A stretch of DNA of 42,048 nt from Chloroflexota bacterium (GCA_022616275.1 JAKEFB010000078.1:1-42048), one strand, 5' to 3'. Counted from the first letter of the stretch, positions 27,583 to 35,354 are shown. Program-made: numbers and translations. The notes: a model not told the origin generated them from the letters alone.

Positions 27583-27599
27583 ATTTCCTCCGAACGTAG

Positions 27600-27690
27600 C
27601 GATGAGCAATGAGCGCAGTTGGCAAGGCCAACTACGAGCGATGAGCGATGAGTCAAATAACCTTTGCGTCTTTGCGTCTTTGCGTCAAAG
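27600..27690. repeat. GATGAGC and TTTGCGTC tandem repeats in the argC leader
   Basis: GATGAGCAATGAGCG and GAGCGATGAGCGATGAG flank a 17-nt palindrome AGTTGGCAAGGCCAACT (27617-27633), followed by TTTGCGTC three times (27663-27686). The palindrome shares its GGC-CTTG-CC core with those at 9838 and 22534. It lies between the leader terminator and the argC ribosome-binding site. Confidence 0.8.
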
Positions 27691-27694
27691 TGGC

Positions 27695-27738
27695 AAAAAA
27701 CAAAAAACCCGCCAACCGGTGCTTCGGTCTGGCGGGTT
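27695..27738 (-). terminator. Intrinsic terminator (attenuator) upstream of argC
   Basis: On the minus strand the arms AACCCGCCA (27738-27730) and TGGCGGGTT (27714-27706) pair over 9 bp, with an inner ACCG/CGGT helix. TTTTTTG-TTTTTTG follows down to 27695. It lies 29 nt beyond the leader-peptide stop codon and 113 nt before the argC start, i.e. in the 5' leader rather than after a gene. Confidence 0.88.
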
Positions 27739-27803
27739 CTCGTGTACTTGCGCTGTTGTGTCGCTACTCAGGCAACCCTAAAAACCAGACCAATGGTCTG
27801 GCG
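27726..27803 (-). promoter_or_regulatory. Attenuator pairing segments 1, 2 and 3 of the arg leader
   Basis: On the minus strand segment 1 (CGCCAGACC, 27803-27795) sits on and just after the last CGC arginine codon. Segment 2 (GGTCTGG, 27791-27785) lies before the leader stop, and segment 3 (CGCCAGACC, 27734-27726) is the 5' arm of the terminator. Segments 1 and 3 are identical 9-mers, so segment 2 can pair with either. The 2:3 helix is extended by GGGTT (in segment 2's downstream flank) with AACCC, which removes the whole terminator arm. This is the 1:2, 2:3, 3:4 logic of trp/his-type attenuators. Confidence 0.7.
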
Positions 27804-27851
27804 AGGGCGGCGCACGCGAGGCGCGCAAAGAATAGCGGCCGTTGTTAGCAT
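27768..27851 (-). CDS. Putative arginine-rich leader peptide of the arg operon
   Basis: An ATG at 27851 opens 27 codons ending in TGA at 27770-27768. The middle reads CAPRVRRPRQ, using four CGC arginine codons within six positions (CGC GTG CGC CGC CCT CGC), and a fifth arginine (AGG) follows near the end. There is no ribosome-binding site. A TTGACA/TACCAT promoter is placed so that transcription would begin at or next to the A of this ATG, so the peptide would be translated from a leaderless message. The segment after the arginine codons (CCAGACC) is part of the attenuator pairing scheme. Function as a sensor of charged tRNA-Arg is inferred from the layout. Confidence 0.65.
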   Translation of the reverse strand: MLTTAAILCAPRVRRPRQTIGLVFRVA

Positions 27852-27858
27852 GAGGACT

Positions 27859-27886
27859 ATGGTAACAGATGTAAAGTCCGTGTCAA
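27859..27886 (-). promoter_or_regulatory. Predicted promoter of the arginine operon
   Basis: Minus-strand -35 TTGACA (27886-27881, perfect consensus), 16-nt spacer, -10 TACCAT (27864-27859). Seven nt later comes the ATG of the leader peptide (27851), so the message is probably leaderless. Confidence 0.65.
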
Positions 27887-28018
27887 TCCATTGGGGTTGT
27901 TCAATCTGCACAATATTTTTTGCCACGAATTGCACGAATTGCACGAACCCAATCCGTCAATCGTAAGAAATCATTCACGGGATATCCAAACAGAGGAAAT
28001 TCGCACCGTGTCCCCTCC

Positions 28019-29515
28019 CTACGGCAAATCCGTCTCCCCCATCAAATACCGGTCGCACTCCCGCCCGGCCGCCCGCCCCTCGTGGATCGCCCAGACCACC
28101 AGGCTCTGCCCCCGCCGCGCATCCCCGGCCGCAAACACCCCTGGCACGTTCGTCGCATACCGGCCGGCCGCTGCCCGCATGTTCGACCGCTCGTCCCGCT
28201 CCACCCCCAGTTGGGCCAGCAGCCCCTCCTCCGGCCCCAGGAAGCCCATGGCCAGCAGTACCAGTTGCGCCGGCCAGCGCCGCTCTGTGCCGGGGATCTC
28301 GCGGGGAGCCGGGGCCGGCCGGCCGTTCCCGCCGGCCGCCCAGCTCACCGCCACCGTCTCCACCGCCGCCACCCGCCCCTGCCCGTCGCCAATGAACCGC
28401 TTCGTCATCAGGCCGTACCGGCGCGGGTCGTCGCCAAAGAGGGCCGCCGCCTCTTCCTGGCCGTAGTCCATCTTGTAGACCCGCGGCCACTGCGGCCAGG
28501 GATTGTCTGGGGCGCGTTCGTCGGGCGGCCGGAGCAAAATTTCAAACTGGACCAGGCTGCGGCAACCGTGGCGCAGCGCCGTGGCCACGCAGTCCGTCCC
28601 CGTGTCCCCCCCGCCAATGACGATCACGTCCCGGCCTTCGGCCGAAGTGTACCGGCCGTCCCGGTGCTGGCTGTCCAGCAGGCTTTTGGTGTTGGCGTAC
28701 AGAAAGTCAACGGCAAAGTGGAGACCCTCTAACGGCCGCCCCTCCACTACCAGGTCGCGCGGCCGGGTCGCGCCAGTACAGAGCACGATGGCCTCAAACC
28801 CCCGGCGCAATTCGGCCGCCAACACATCCCGGCCAACCTCCACGTTGGTCACGAATTCAATACCGGCCCCGGCCATGAGGTCTACCCGCCGCTGGACGAT
28901 GGCTTTGTCCAGCTTCATATTGGGAATCCCATACATCAGCAGCCCCCCCACCCTGTCGGCCCGCTCAAAGACCGTGACCTGGTGACCGACCTTGTTCAGT
29001 TGGTCGGCGCAGGCCAGCCCGGCCGGGCCAGAGCCAACCACCGCCACTCGCCGGCCGGTCCGCCGGGCCGGCCGCTCCGGCGCCACCCACCCCTCGGCAA
29101 AGGCCCGTTCGATAATGGCATATTCCAGGCTCTTGATCGTCACCGGCGGATCGTAAATCCCCAGCGTGCAGGCCGCCTCGCACGGTGCCGGGCAGACCAG
29201 CCCGGTAAACTCCGGGAAGTTGTTCGTCCGCTCCAGCCGCAGATACGCCTCCCGCCACAACCCCCGGTACACCAGGTCGTTCCACTCCGGGATGAGGTTG
29301 TTGATCGGGCAACCGGAAGCCATGCCGTTGAGCACTGTTCCGGTGTGGCAGAAGGGAATACCACAGTCCATGCAGCGCGCTGCCTGCCGCTGCAGCCGCT
29401 CTTCCGGCAAATGTAAATGCAGCGGCCGCCAGTCCCGCACTCGCTCTTCCGCCGGCCGCTCGGCCGGCCCCTCGCGCGGGTAAGTCAAGAAAGCAGTGGA
29501 CCTGTCTGTAGTCAT
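28019..29515 (-). CDS. gltD: Glutamate synthase small subunit
   Basis: FAD/NAD(P)H and Fe-S subunit that feeds electrons to GltB. The 498-residue product has the N-terminal cysteine clusters CMDCGIPFCHTG, GCPINNLIPEWNDLVY and CPAPCEAACTLGI. Two dinucleotide-binding motifs follow: RVAVVGSGPAGLACADQLNK (FAD) and DVIVIGGGDTGTDCVATAL (NADPH). The C-terminal NVPGVFAAGDARRGQSLVVWAI completes the FAD site. ATG at 29515 gives the usual N-terminus but has no clear ribosome site. It is separated from gltB by an acetyltransferase gene and two repeats; all three genes run the same way. The gap to the arg promoter (27887-28018) contains only GAATTGCAC tandem words. Confidence 0.96.
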   Translation of the reverse strand: MTTDRSTAFLTYPREGPAERPAEERVRDWRPLHLHLPEERLQRQAARCMDCGIPFCHTGTVLNGMASGCPINNLIPEWNDLVYRGLWREAYLRLERTNNFPEFTGLVCPAPCEAACTLGIYDPPVTIKSLEYAIIERAFAEGWVAPERPARRTGRRVAVVGSGPAGLACADQLNKVGHQVTVFERADRVGGLLMYGIPNMKLDKAIVQRRVDLMAGAGIEFVTNVEVGRDVLAAELRRGFEAIVLCTGATRPRDLVVEGRPLEGLHFAVDFLYANTKSLLDSQHRDGRYTSAEGRDVIVIGGGDTGTDCVATALRHGCRSLVQFEILLRPPDERAPDNPWPQWPRVYKMDYGQEEAAALFGDDPRRYGLMTKRFIGDGQGRVAAVETVAVSWAAGGNGRPAPAPREIPGTERRWPAQLVLLAMGFLGPEEGLLAQLGVERDERSNMRAAAGRYATNVPGVFAAGDARRGQSLVVWAIHEGRAAGRECDRYLMGETDLP

Positions 29516-29534
29516 AGAGTGATGTGGATGGATA

Positions 29535-29592
29535 GAGTTTGCGAGTTTGCGCGTCTGCGAGTTTGCGCGTCACTCGCCTACTCGCCTACTCC
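29535..29592. repeat. GAGTTTGCG tandem repeat overlapping the 3' end of the acetyltransferase gene
   Basis: GAGTTTGCG/GCGTCTGCGA words repeat four times and are followed by CACTCGCCTACTCGCCTACTC. The acetyltransferase stop (29570-29572) and its last codons lie within the element. A related GAGTTTGC/GCGAGTTTGCGAG element is inserted in gltB at 33112-33175. Confidence 0.8.
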
Positions 29593-30064
29593 GCCTCTCC
29601 AGCAACACCGTATCCCGCCACTGGCCGTTGAGCCGGCCAATGCGTTCGCGGACGCCGACCTGGCGGAAGTCGCAGTCCCAGTGGATGGCCAGGCTGGCCC
29701 GGTTCTCGGGAAAGATGCTCGCCTGCAATGTCCAGAACCCGGCCTGCTCCGATTCAGCCACCAAGGCTTGCAGCAGCGCCTTGCCCACTCCCCGGCCGCG
29801 CGCCGCCGCCGCCACGTAAACGCTGACCTCGGCCACCCCAGCGTAGACGCGCCGGCCGGAGACCGGGCTGATCGCCGCCCAGCCGATAACCCGGCCGTTC
29901 TCGCGGGCCACCAGCCGGCCCTCCGGCCGGTGGGCGGCGTCCCACTGCGGCCACGCCGGCGCCTCCGTCTCAAACGTCGCGTTGCCGGTCATCATCCCTT
30001 CACAATAAATCGCCCGCACCGCCTCCCAATCGGCCGGCGCCATCGGTTTGATCTCGAACTTCAT
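29570..30064 (-). CDS. GNAT acetyltransferase, phosphinothricin/methionine sulfoximine (PAT/MnaT) type
   Basis: The 164-residue GNAT protein resembles the PAT/YncA branch: IKPMAPADWEAVRAIYCEGM, GNATFETEAPAWPQWDAAH, GRVIGWAAISPVSGRRVYAG, VAEVSVYVAAAARGRGVGKALLQ (acetyl-CoA loop; family signature region), FPENRASLAIHWDCDFRQVG. Relatives acetylate phosphinothricin, methionine sulfone or sulfoximine, which are glutamine synthetase inhibitors, or plain amino acids. The position between gltD and gltB, in the same direction, fits protection or amino-acid acetylation in glutamine metabolism; this is an inference. ATG at 30064 follows GGATGAGAAG. The C-terminal RRVGE and the stop are encoded by the downstream GAGTTTGCG-type repeat. 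Confidence 0.85.
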   Translation of the reverse strand: MKFEIKPMAPADWEAVRAIYCEGMMTGNATFETEAPAWPQWDAAHRPEGRLVARENGRVIGWAAISPVSGRRVYAGVAEVSVYVAAAARGRGVGKALLQALVAESEQAGFWTLQASIFPENRASLAIHWDCDFRQVGVRERIGRLNGQWRDTVLLERRSRRVGE

Positions 30065-30082
30065 CTTCTCATCCTGCTACCA

Positions 30083-30228
30083 AAGAATCGCAAATGGCGC
30101 GAATAAGCGAATGACACGAATAATTTTCTTTAAAAATTCGCGCTATTTGTCCATTCGCCTGATTCGCGTTTGGCATCTTTAAGTTACCCTGTGGCCGTAC
30201 CACCAACGTGGTCCAATAACCAATAACC
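30083..30228. repeat. GCGAAT-family palindrome followed by TTATTGG-family words
   Basis: The gltB-acetyltransferase gap holds a GCGAAT element (30083-30173). Its left part GCGCGAATAAGCGAATGACACG faces AAATTCGCGCTATTTGTCC and TTCGCCTGATTCGCG. After it comes CCAATAACCAATAACCAAT (30212-30230), a copy of the family seen at 12603 and 13706, then TCTCTAATC words up to the gltB stop. No ORF or other signal is seen. Confidence 0.8.
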
Positions 30229-30247
30229 AATCTCTAATCTCTAATTT

Positions 30248-33200
30248 CTAATTCCCACCCACCCGCGCCACGTCCCGTTTATTCGCCTCAAAGGCGGCCA
30301 TGATGGCTTCGTCGCCGCTGAGGCCATCTCGTTCGGCCTGGGCGATGGCTTGTAGCATCCGCTGGTAGTCTCGGGGCATGACTTTAACGAAGCACGGCCG
30401 GTACTGGTCCCAGGCGGCCAGGATGTGCCAGGCGCGGCGGCTGCCGGTGTGCAGGGCGTGCCGCCAGATGAGGTCCTGGACGGCGTCGCTCTCGGCTTTG
30501 TCCGCTTCGGACATCCCTTCCAGCCGCTCCAGCGTGACCATCTCCTGGTTGCAGCGGCGATGGAAGTCGCCGGCCTCGTCCAGCACGTAGGCCACGCCGC
30601 CCGACATCCCGGCGGCAAAATTCCGGCCGGTCGGCCCCAGGACGACCACCCGGCCGCCGGTCATATACTCGCAGCCGTGGTCGCCTACCGCCTCGACCAC
30701 GGCCTGCAGGCCGCTGTTGCGGACACAAAAACGCTCGCCGGCCACCCCGTAAATGTAGGCCTCGCCGGCCGTGGCCCCGTAAAAGGCCACGTTGCCAATG
30801 ATGACGTTCTCCTCCGGGACAAAGCCCGCCCCGGCCGGCGGGGTGACGACGATCTTGCCCCCGGACAGCCCCTTGCCCAGGTAGTCGTTGGCCTCGCCCT
30901 CCAGAATCAACGTTACGCCCGGGGGAATAAACGCCCCAAAGCTCTGCCCGGCCGCGCCCTGGAAATGCAACTCAATCGTGTCCTCCGGCAGCCCGGCCGG
31001 GCCAAAACGGCGGGTCACCTCGCTGCCCAGGATCGTGCCCACCGCCCGGTGGGTGTTGCTGATCGGCAGCGTGGCCTGTACCGGCCGGCCCTCTGCCAGC
31101 GCCGGCCGGCACAGCGCCAGGAGCACCTGGTTGTCCAGGGCTTTATCCAGCCCGTGGTCCTGGGCCACCCGGCCGGTCCGGCCAACGCCGGATGGTATGG
31201 CCGGCTGGTAGAGGATCTGGCTGAAGTCCAGCCCCCGGGCTTTCCAGTGGTCAACTGCCCGGCGCGGCGCCAGCTTGTCGCTCCGGCCGACCATCTCCTC
31301 GACCGTGCGGAAGCCCAGCCGGGCCATCCACTCCCGCACGTCCTTGGCCACGAAGCGCATGAAATTGACCACGTGCTCCGGGTCGCCGGTAAATTTGCGG
31401 CGCAGCTCCGGGTTCTGGGTGGCCACACCCACCGGGCAGGTGTCCAGGTGGCAGACACGCATCATGATGCAGCCCAGGGCCACCAGCGGGGCCGTGGCAA
31501 AGCCAAACTCCTCGGCCCCCAGTAGGGCGGCAATAACCACGTCCCGGCCGGTCTTCAACTGCCCATCCGTCTCCAACACCACCCTGCTGCGCAGGCTGTT
31601 CAACAGCAACGTCTGCTGCGTCTCGGCCAGGCCCAGTTCCCAGGGCAGGCCGGCGTGCTTGATGCTCGTCTGCGGCGACGCCCCGGTGCCGCCGTCGTGG
31701 CCGCTGATCAGAATCACGTCGGCGTGCCCCTTGGCCACCCCGGCGGCAATCGTGCCCACGCCCACCTCGGAGACGAGCTTGACGCTGATCCGCGCCTGCT
31801 GGTTGGCGTTCTTCAGATCGTAAATCAGTTGGGCTAAATCTTCAATCGAGTAAATGTCGTGGTGTGGTGGGGGAGAAATCAGGCCGACACCGGGGGTGGC
31901 GTAGCGGACGCGGGCAATCCAGGGGTAGACCTTGTGGCCCGGCAACTGCCCCCCCTCGCCGGGCTTGGCCCCCTGGGCCATCTTGATTTGCAGCTCCCTG
32001 GCCTGGACCAGGTAGTGGCTGGTGACGCCGAAGCGGCCAGAAGCCACCTGCTTGATGGCGCTATTGCGCGAGTCGCCGTTGGCGTCAGGCGTGTAGCGGG
32101 CCGGGTCTTCGCCCCCTTCGCCGGTGTTGCTCTTGCCGCCCAGCCGGTTCATGGCAATGGCCAGCGTCTCGTGGGCTTCCTGGCTGATCGAGCCGTAGGA
32201 CATGGCCCCGCTCTTAAAGCGCCGCACAATGGCTTCTACCGGCTCGACCTCTTCCAGCGGGATCGGCTCGGCCAGGCAGTTTAGCTCCAGCAGCCCGCGC
32301 AGCGTACACAGCCGCTCGGCCTGCTCGTTGACGGCCGCGGCGTACTGCTGGTAGGTGGCGTAATCGCCGCTGCGGACGGCGCGCTGCAGGCGGTGGACGG
32401 TAGCCGGGTTAAAGAGGTGGTGTTCGCCGTCGTGCCGCCATTGGTAGCGGCCGCCCTCCTCCAGCGTGTGGCCGTTAGCCGGCCGGTCCGGGAAGGCCTG
32501 GCGGTGGCGGATACAGACCTCCTTGGCCAGCACGTCCAGCCCTACCCCGCCAATCCGCGACGGCGTCCCGGTAAAATAGTCGTCCACCACGCGGCGATGC
32601 AGCCCCAGCGCCTCGAAAATCTGCGCCCCCCGGTAGCTCTGGACCGTGGAAATGCCCATCTTGGAGATAACCTTGACCACGCCCTTGACGATAGATTTGA
32701 CGTACAGGTGGACGGCCGCTTCCCGGTCAATGCCGGTCAACATCTGCCGGTCAACCATGTCGCCCAGCGTCTCAAAGGCCAGGTAAGGGTTAATGGCGTC
32801 GGCCCCGTAACCCAGCAGCACGGCAAAATGGTGGACCTCGCGCGGCTCGCCCGATTCCAACAGCAGGCTCACCTGCGTCCGTGTGCCCTGGCGGACCAGG
32901 TGGTGGTGCAGACCGGCCACGGCCAGCAATGCCGGAACGGCCGCCTGTCGCCGGTCCACCGCCCGGTCAGACAAAATCAGCAGGTTTGCCCCTCTGGCCA
33001 TCGCCCGGTCGGCCGCTTGCCACAGCTCAACCAGCGCTTCCCTTAACCCCGCCTCACCCTCTTCCACCGGAAACAGGATCGGCAACGTTACCGCACAGAA
33101 GTTGTGTAGGGGTGTATGAGAGTTTGCAAGTTGGCGAGTTTGCGAGTCACTTGCCACTTGTACACTTGCATACACGCCGCGACCTTTGGTCGCCGCTCGC

Positions 33201-35053
33201 ACACTCGCCAACTCTTCGTTGGTGAGGATCGGCGTTTCCAGGCGGAGGCGGCGGCAATCTTCCGGCCGGGGAGCCAGCAGGTTGCCCTCCGGCCCCAGCA
33301 GGACCTCCGTGCTGGTGACCAATTCCTCGCGGTTAGCGTCAATGGGCGGGTTGGTGACCTGGGCAAAGAGCTGGCGAAAATAGTTGTAGAGCGGTTGGGG
33401 CTTGTGGGACAGCACGGCCAGCGGCGTGTCGTCGCCCATCGAGCCGACCGGCTCGACGCCGTTTTTGGCCATTGGGGCCATGATCAGGCGCAAATCCTCA
33501 AAGGTGTAGCCAAAAGCCTGCTGGCGCTGCACCAACGTCAGCGGCGGACCCTCTCGCCCACCGGAGGAGGTCGCATCCTCAGATGCGACCGTTGCGGCAT
33601 CTGAGGATGCCGCGCTCCTTTGGGAAGCGCCATAGATGGAAAGGGAACCCCCTGGGGCCAGGGGTGCTCCAGGGGGCCAGCGCGGCGGGAGGTCGGCAAG
33701 CGACAGCAAATGTTGATCCAGCCACGGCTGGTAAGGCTCGGCCGTGGCGATATCACGCTTGATTTCTTCGTCAGAAATGATCCGCCCAGCGGCCGTGTCC
33801 ACCAGCAACATCCGGCCGGGTTGCAACCTGCCCTTCTGCTTGACCTGCTCCGGGGCAATGTCCAGCACCCCCGCTTCCGAAGCCATAACCACCAGGCCGT
33901 CATGCGTCACCAGGTAACGGGCCGGCCGCAGGCCGTTACGGTCCAGCACCGCCCCCACCCGGACGCCGTCGGTAAAAGCCATGGCCGCCGGCCCGTCCCA
34001 CGGCTCCATCAGGCAACTGTGGTACTGGTAAAAAGCCAGCTTGTCGTCGTCCATCGTCTCGTGCTTCGACCACGGCTCCGGGATCATCATCATCACGGCG
34101 TGGGGCAGCGATCGGCCGGCCAGGACCAGAAATTCCAGGCAGTTGTCGAACATAGCCGAATCGCTGCCGTCCTCGTGGATGACCGGCAACACGTTGGCCA
34201 GATCGTCGCCGAACAGGGGCGAAGCGAATTGCGCCTGGCGGGCGTGCATCCAGTTGACGTTGCCGCGCAGGGTGTTGATTTCGCCATTGTGGATAATGAC
34301 CCGGTTCGGATGGGCCCGCTCCCAACTGGGGAAGGTGTTGGTGCTGAAGCGCGAGTGGACCAGGGCCAGCGCCGTTTCCACGGCCGGGTCGGCCAGGTCC
34401 GGGTAGTAGCTCTCCAATTGGGTAGCCAGCAACATGCCTTTGTAGACGATGGTCTTGCCCGACAGGCTGGCCAGGTAAAAACGCTCCCCGCCGGGCAGAT
34501 CACCGTAGCGGATACCGTTTTCGGCCCGCTTGCGGATCACGTACAGCTTGCGCTCAAAGGCGTCACCGCCGGCCAGCGCCGGCGAGCGGCCGATGAACAC
34601 CTGGCGAATGCAAGGCTCAGCGGCTCTGGCCGTCTCGCCCAGCAGGCGGTTGTCGGTGGGGACCGTCCGCCAGCCCAGGAACTGCTGCCCTTCTTCGCGG
34701 ATAATCGCTTCCAGCCGCTCCTCGCAGAGGCGGCGCTGCGCCGGCTCTTGGGGCAGGAAGACCATCCCCACCCCATAATCGCCGGCCGCCGGCAGTTCAA
34801 TCCCTTCGGCCGTACCGACCTGTTGTAGAAAAGCGTGGGGCAGTTGCAGCAGGATACCGGCCCCATCGCCGGTGTTCGGTTCGGCCCCGGTCGCGCCCCG
34901 GTGGGCCAGGCTCAGCAATACGGCCAACGCCTGGCGGACAATGGCGTTGGAGCGGCACCCCTGAACGTCGGCGACGAAGCCGATGCCGCAGGCGTCGTGC
35001 TCAAATTGGGGATGGTAAAGGCCCTGTTCGGCCGGTAGACCTGTCCTAAGCAT
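30248..35053 (-). CDS. gltB: Glutamate synthase large subunit, with two in-frame palindromic insertions
   Basis: Transfers glutamine amide nitrogen to 2-oxoglutarate. After a 21-residue propeptide, Cys22 ([11 protein letters not shown]) starts the class II amidotransferase domain. A central domain, an FMN-binding synthase barrel ([28 protein letters not shown]), the 3Fe-4S cysteines in [18 protein letters not shown] near residue 1200 and the C-terminal GXGXG beta-helix follow. ATG at 35053 has GAGGAG upstream; a longer reading from 35116 enters the leader hairpins. The product has 1601 residues, against about 1480-1530 usually. The excess matches two insertions, residues about 460-495 ([16 protein letters not shown] region) and 618-650 ([20 protein letters not shown]), both encoded by palindromic repeats. 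The reading frame is intact. Confidence 0.95.
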   Translation of the reverse strand: MLRTGLPAEQGLYHPQFEHDACGIGFVADVQGCRSNAIVRQALAVLLSLAHRGATGAEPNTGDGAGILLQLPHAFLQQVGTAEGIELPAAGDYGVGMVFLPQEPAQRRLCEERLEAIIREEGQQFLGWRTVPTDNRLLGETARAAEPCIRQVFIGRSPALAGGDAFERKLYVIRKRAENGIRYGDLPGGERFYLASLSGKTIVYKGMLLATQLESYYPDLADPAVETALALVHSRFSTNTFPSWERAHPNRVIIHNGEINTLRGNVNWMHARQAQFASPLFGDDLANVLPVIHEDGSDSAMFDNCLEFLVLAGRSLPHAVMMMIPEPWSKHETMDDDKLAFYQYHSCLMEPWDGPAAMAFTDGVRVGAVLDRNGLRPARYLVTHDGLVVMASEAGVLDIAPEQVKQKGRLQPGRMLLVDTAAGRIISDEEIKRDIATAEPYQPWLDQHLLSLADLPPRWPPGAPLAPGGSLSIYGASQRSAASSDAATVASEDATSSGGREGPPLTLVQRQQAFGYTFEDLRLIMAPMAKNGVEPVGSMGDDTPLAVLSHKPQPLYNYFRQLFAQVTNPPIDANREELVTSTEVLLGPEGNLLAPRPEDCRRLRLETPILTNEELASVRAATKGRGVYASVQVASDSQTRQLANSHTPLHNFCAVTLPILFPVEEGEAGLREALVELWQAADRAMARGANLLILSDRAVDRRQAAVPALLAVAGLHHHLVRQGTRTQVSLLLESGEPREVHHFAVLLGYGADAINPYLAFETLGDMVDRQMLTGIDREAAVHLYVKSIVKGVVKVISKMGISTVQSYRGAQIFEALGLHRRVVDDYFTGTPSRIGGVGLDVLAKEVCIRHRQAFPDRPANGHTLEEGGRYQWRHDGEHHLFNPATVHRLQRAVRSGDYATYQQYAAAVNEQAERLCTLRGLLELNCLAEPIPLEEVEPVEAIVRRFKSGAMSYGSISQEAHETLAIAMNRLGGKSNTGEGGEDPARYTPDANGDSRNSAIKQVASGRFGVTSHYLVQARELQIKMAQGAKPGEGGQLPGHKVYPWIARVRYATPGVGLISPPPHHDIYSIEDLAQLIYDLKNANQQARISVKLVSEVGVGTIAAGVAKGHADVILISGHDGGTGASPQTSIKHAGLPWELGLAETQQTLLLNSLRSRVVLETDGQLKTGRDVVIAALLGAEEFGFATAPLVALGCIMMRVCHLDTCPVGVATQNPELRRKFTGDPEHVVNFMRFVAKDVREWMARLGFRTVEEMVGRSDKLAPRRAVDHWKARGLDFSQILYQPAIPSGVGRTGRVAQDHGLDKALDNQVLLALCRPALAEGRPVQATLPISNTHRAVGTILGSEVTRRFGPAGLPEDTIELHFQGAAGQSFGAFIPPGVTLILEGEANDYLGKGLSGGKIVVTPPAGAGFVPEENVIIGNVAFYGATAGEAYIYGVAGERFCVRNSGLQAVVEAVGDHGCEYMTGGRVVVLGPTGRNFAAGMSGGVAYVLDEAGDFHRRCNQEMVTLERLEGMSEADKAESDAVQDLIWRHALHTGSRRAWHILAAWDQYRPCFVKVMPRDYQRMLQAIAQAERDGLSGDEAIMAAFEANKRDVARVGGN
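33112..33175. repeat. Palindromic element inserted in frame in gltB (element 1)
   Basis: Outer arms GTGTATGAGAGTTTGCAAGT (33112-33131) and the imperfect inverse ending in GCATACAC (33175) match at 16 of 20 positions. The interior reads TTGGCGAGTTTGCGAG, like the intergenic repeat at 29535. It encodes part of a segment between [13 protein letters not shown] and VTLPILFPV that glutamate synthases normally lack. Confidence 0.75.
33569..33676. repeat. Composite palindromic element inserted in frame in gltB (element 2)
   Basis: Three hairpins in tandem: GGTCGCATC/GATGCGACC (33569-33590), GCGGCATC/GATGCCGC (33594-33613) and CCCCCTGG/CCAGGGGG (33648-33676). The loops of the first two, CTCA and TGAG, are complementary. 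It is 108 nt, a multiple of three, and encodes a low-complexity Ala/Ser/Asp stretch between LLSLADLPP and [13 protein letters not shown]. Confidence 0.75.
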
Positions 35054-35078
35054 GTCCACTTTCTCCTCACCATGGTAC

Positions 35079-35099
35079 AAAAAACCGCCCATCGGGCGG
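35079..35099 (-). terminator. Intrinsic terminator in the gltB leader
   Basis: Minus-strand CCGCCC-GAT-GGGCGG followed by TTTTTTG, 26 nt before the gltB ATG at 35053 and just before its ribosome site. Its location inside the 5' leader makes it a candidate attenuator. Confidence 0.75.
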
Positions 35100-35127
35100 C
35101 TGCGCTGGTCTGGCACACTCAGGATGG

Positions 35128-35193
35128 AGAGACCCCAGGGTTATGACTTTATGCAATCCACCGCTTACCAGGGAAAAGGGCCCTGGGGTCTCT
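35128..35193 (-). promoter_or_regulatory. Structured RNA element in the gltB leader (riboswitch-like)
   Basis: Arms AGAGACCCCAGGG (35193-35181 on the minus strand) and CCCTGGGGTCTCT (35140-35128) are exact complements over 13 bp and close a 40-nt internal region. The CCAGGG end of the first arm can alternatively pair with a nearer CCCTGG (35173-35168), so two folds exclude each other. It lies between the predicted gltB promoter and the leader terminator. It does not match any riboswitch consensus I can recall. Confidence 0.45.
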
Positions 35194-35210
35194 ATGGCTA
35201 CTCCATTTTT

Positions 35211-35239
35211 ACTATAAAAAGAACCCCGGCCGCTGTCTA
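35211..35239 (-). promoter_or_regulatory. Predicted gltB promoter
   Basis: Minus-strand -35 TAGACA (35239-35234), 17-nt spacer, -10 TATAGT (35216-35211). It predicts a start near 35204 and a leader of about 150 nt. Confidence 0.6.
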
Positions 35240-35339
35240 CGGGCAAGGTGTCTAAAGGATCGGCCGGGATTCTTGTCAAAGTTAGCCAAAGGGCGCTCGG
35301 CCGTTAGACAGGTTGCACAACCGGCCGTGGCCCTTTTTT
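35220..35339 (+). other. Two-hairpin region ending in a T-run; possible small RNA
   Basis: Hairpin 1 pairs AGAACCCCGGCCG (35220-35232) with CGGCCGGGATTCT (35261-35273), 12 of 13 bp. Hairpin 2 (35290-35333) stacks GGGC/GCCC, CGGCC/GGCCG and GGTTG/CAACC and is followed by T6 (35334-35339), a good plus-strand terminator. The loop of hairpin 1 (CTGTCTA and TGTCTAA) is complementary to the TTAGACAG bulge of hairpin 2. No strong plus-strand promoter is seen upstream, and hairpin 1 overlaps the gltB promoter. No ORF of note lies here. Confidence 0.3.
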
Positions 35340-35354
35340 GGCCAATGTGGCGAA

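Noticed and set aside
27583-27851. T-box or known riboswitch in the argC leader
   Set aside because: No T-box antiterminator consensus (TGGNACCGCG) or known riboswitch core is visible; the leader-peptide model explains the structure better.
35054-35116. Longer GltB start at 35116
   Set aside because: It would translate the leader terminator hairpin. ATG at 35053 has a ribosome site and places the nucleophilic cysteine after a typical 21-residue propeptide.
35195-35210. Leader peptide in the gltB leader (ATG GAG TAG)
   Set aside because: Only two codons long. Other frames in the leader show no run of Glu or Gln codons, so ribosome-mediated attenuation is not supported there.
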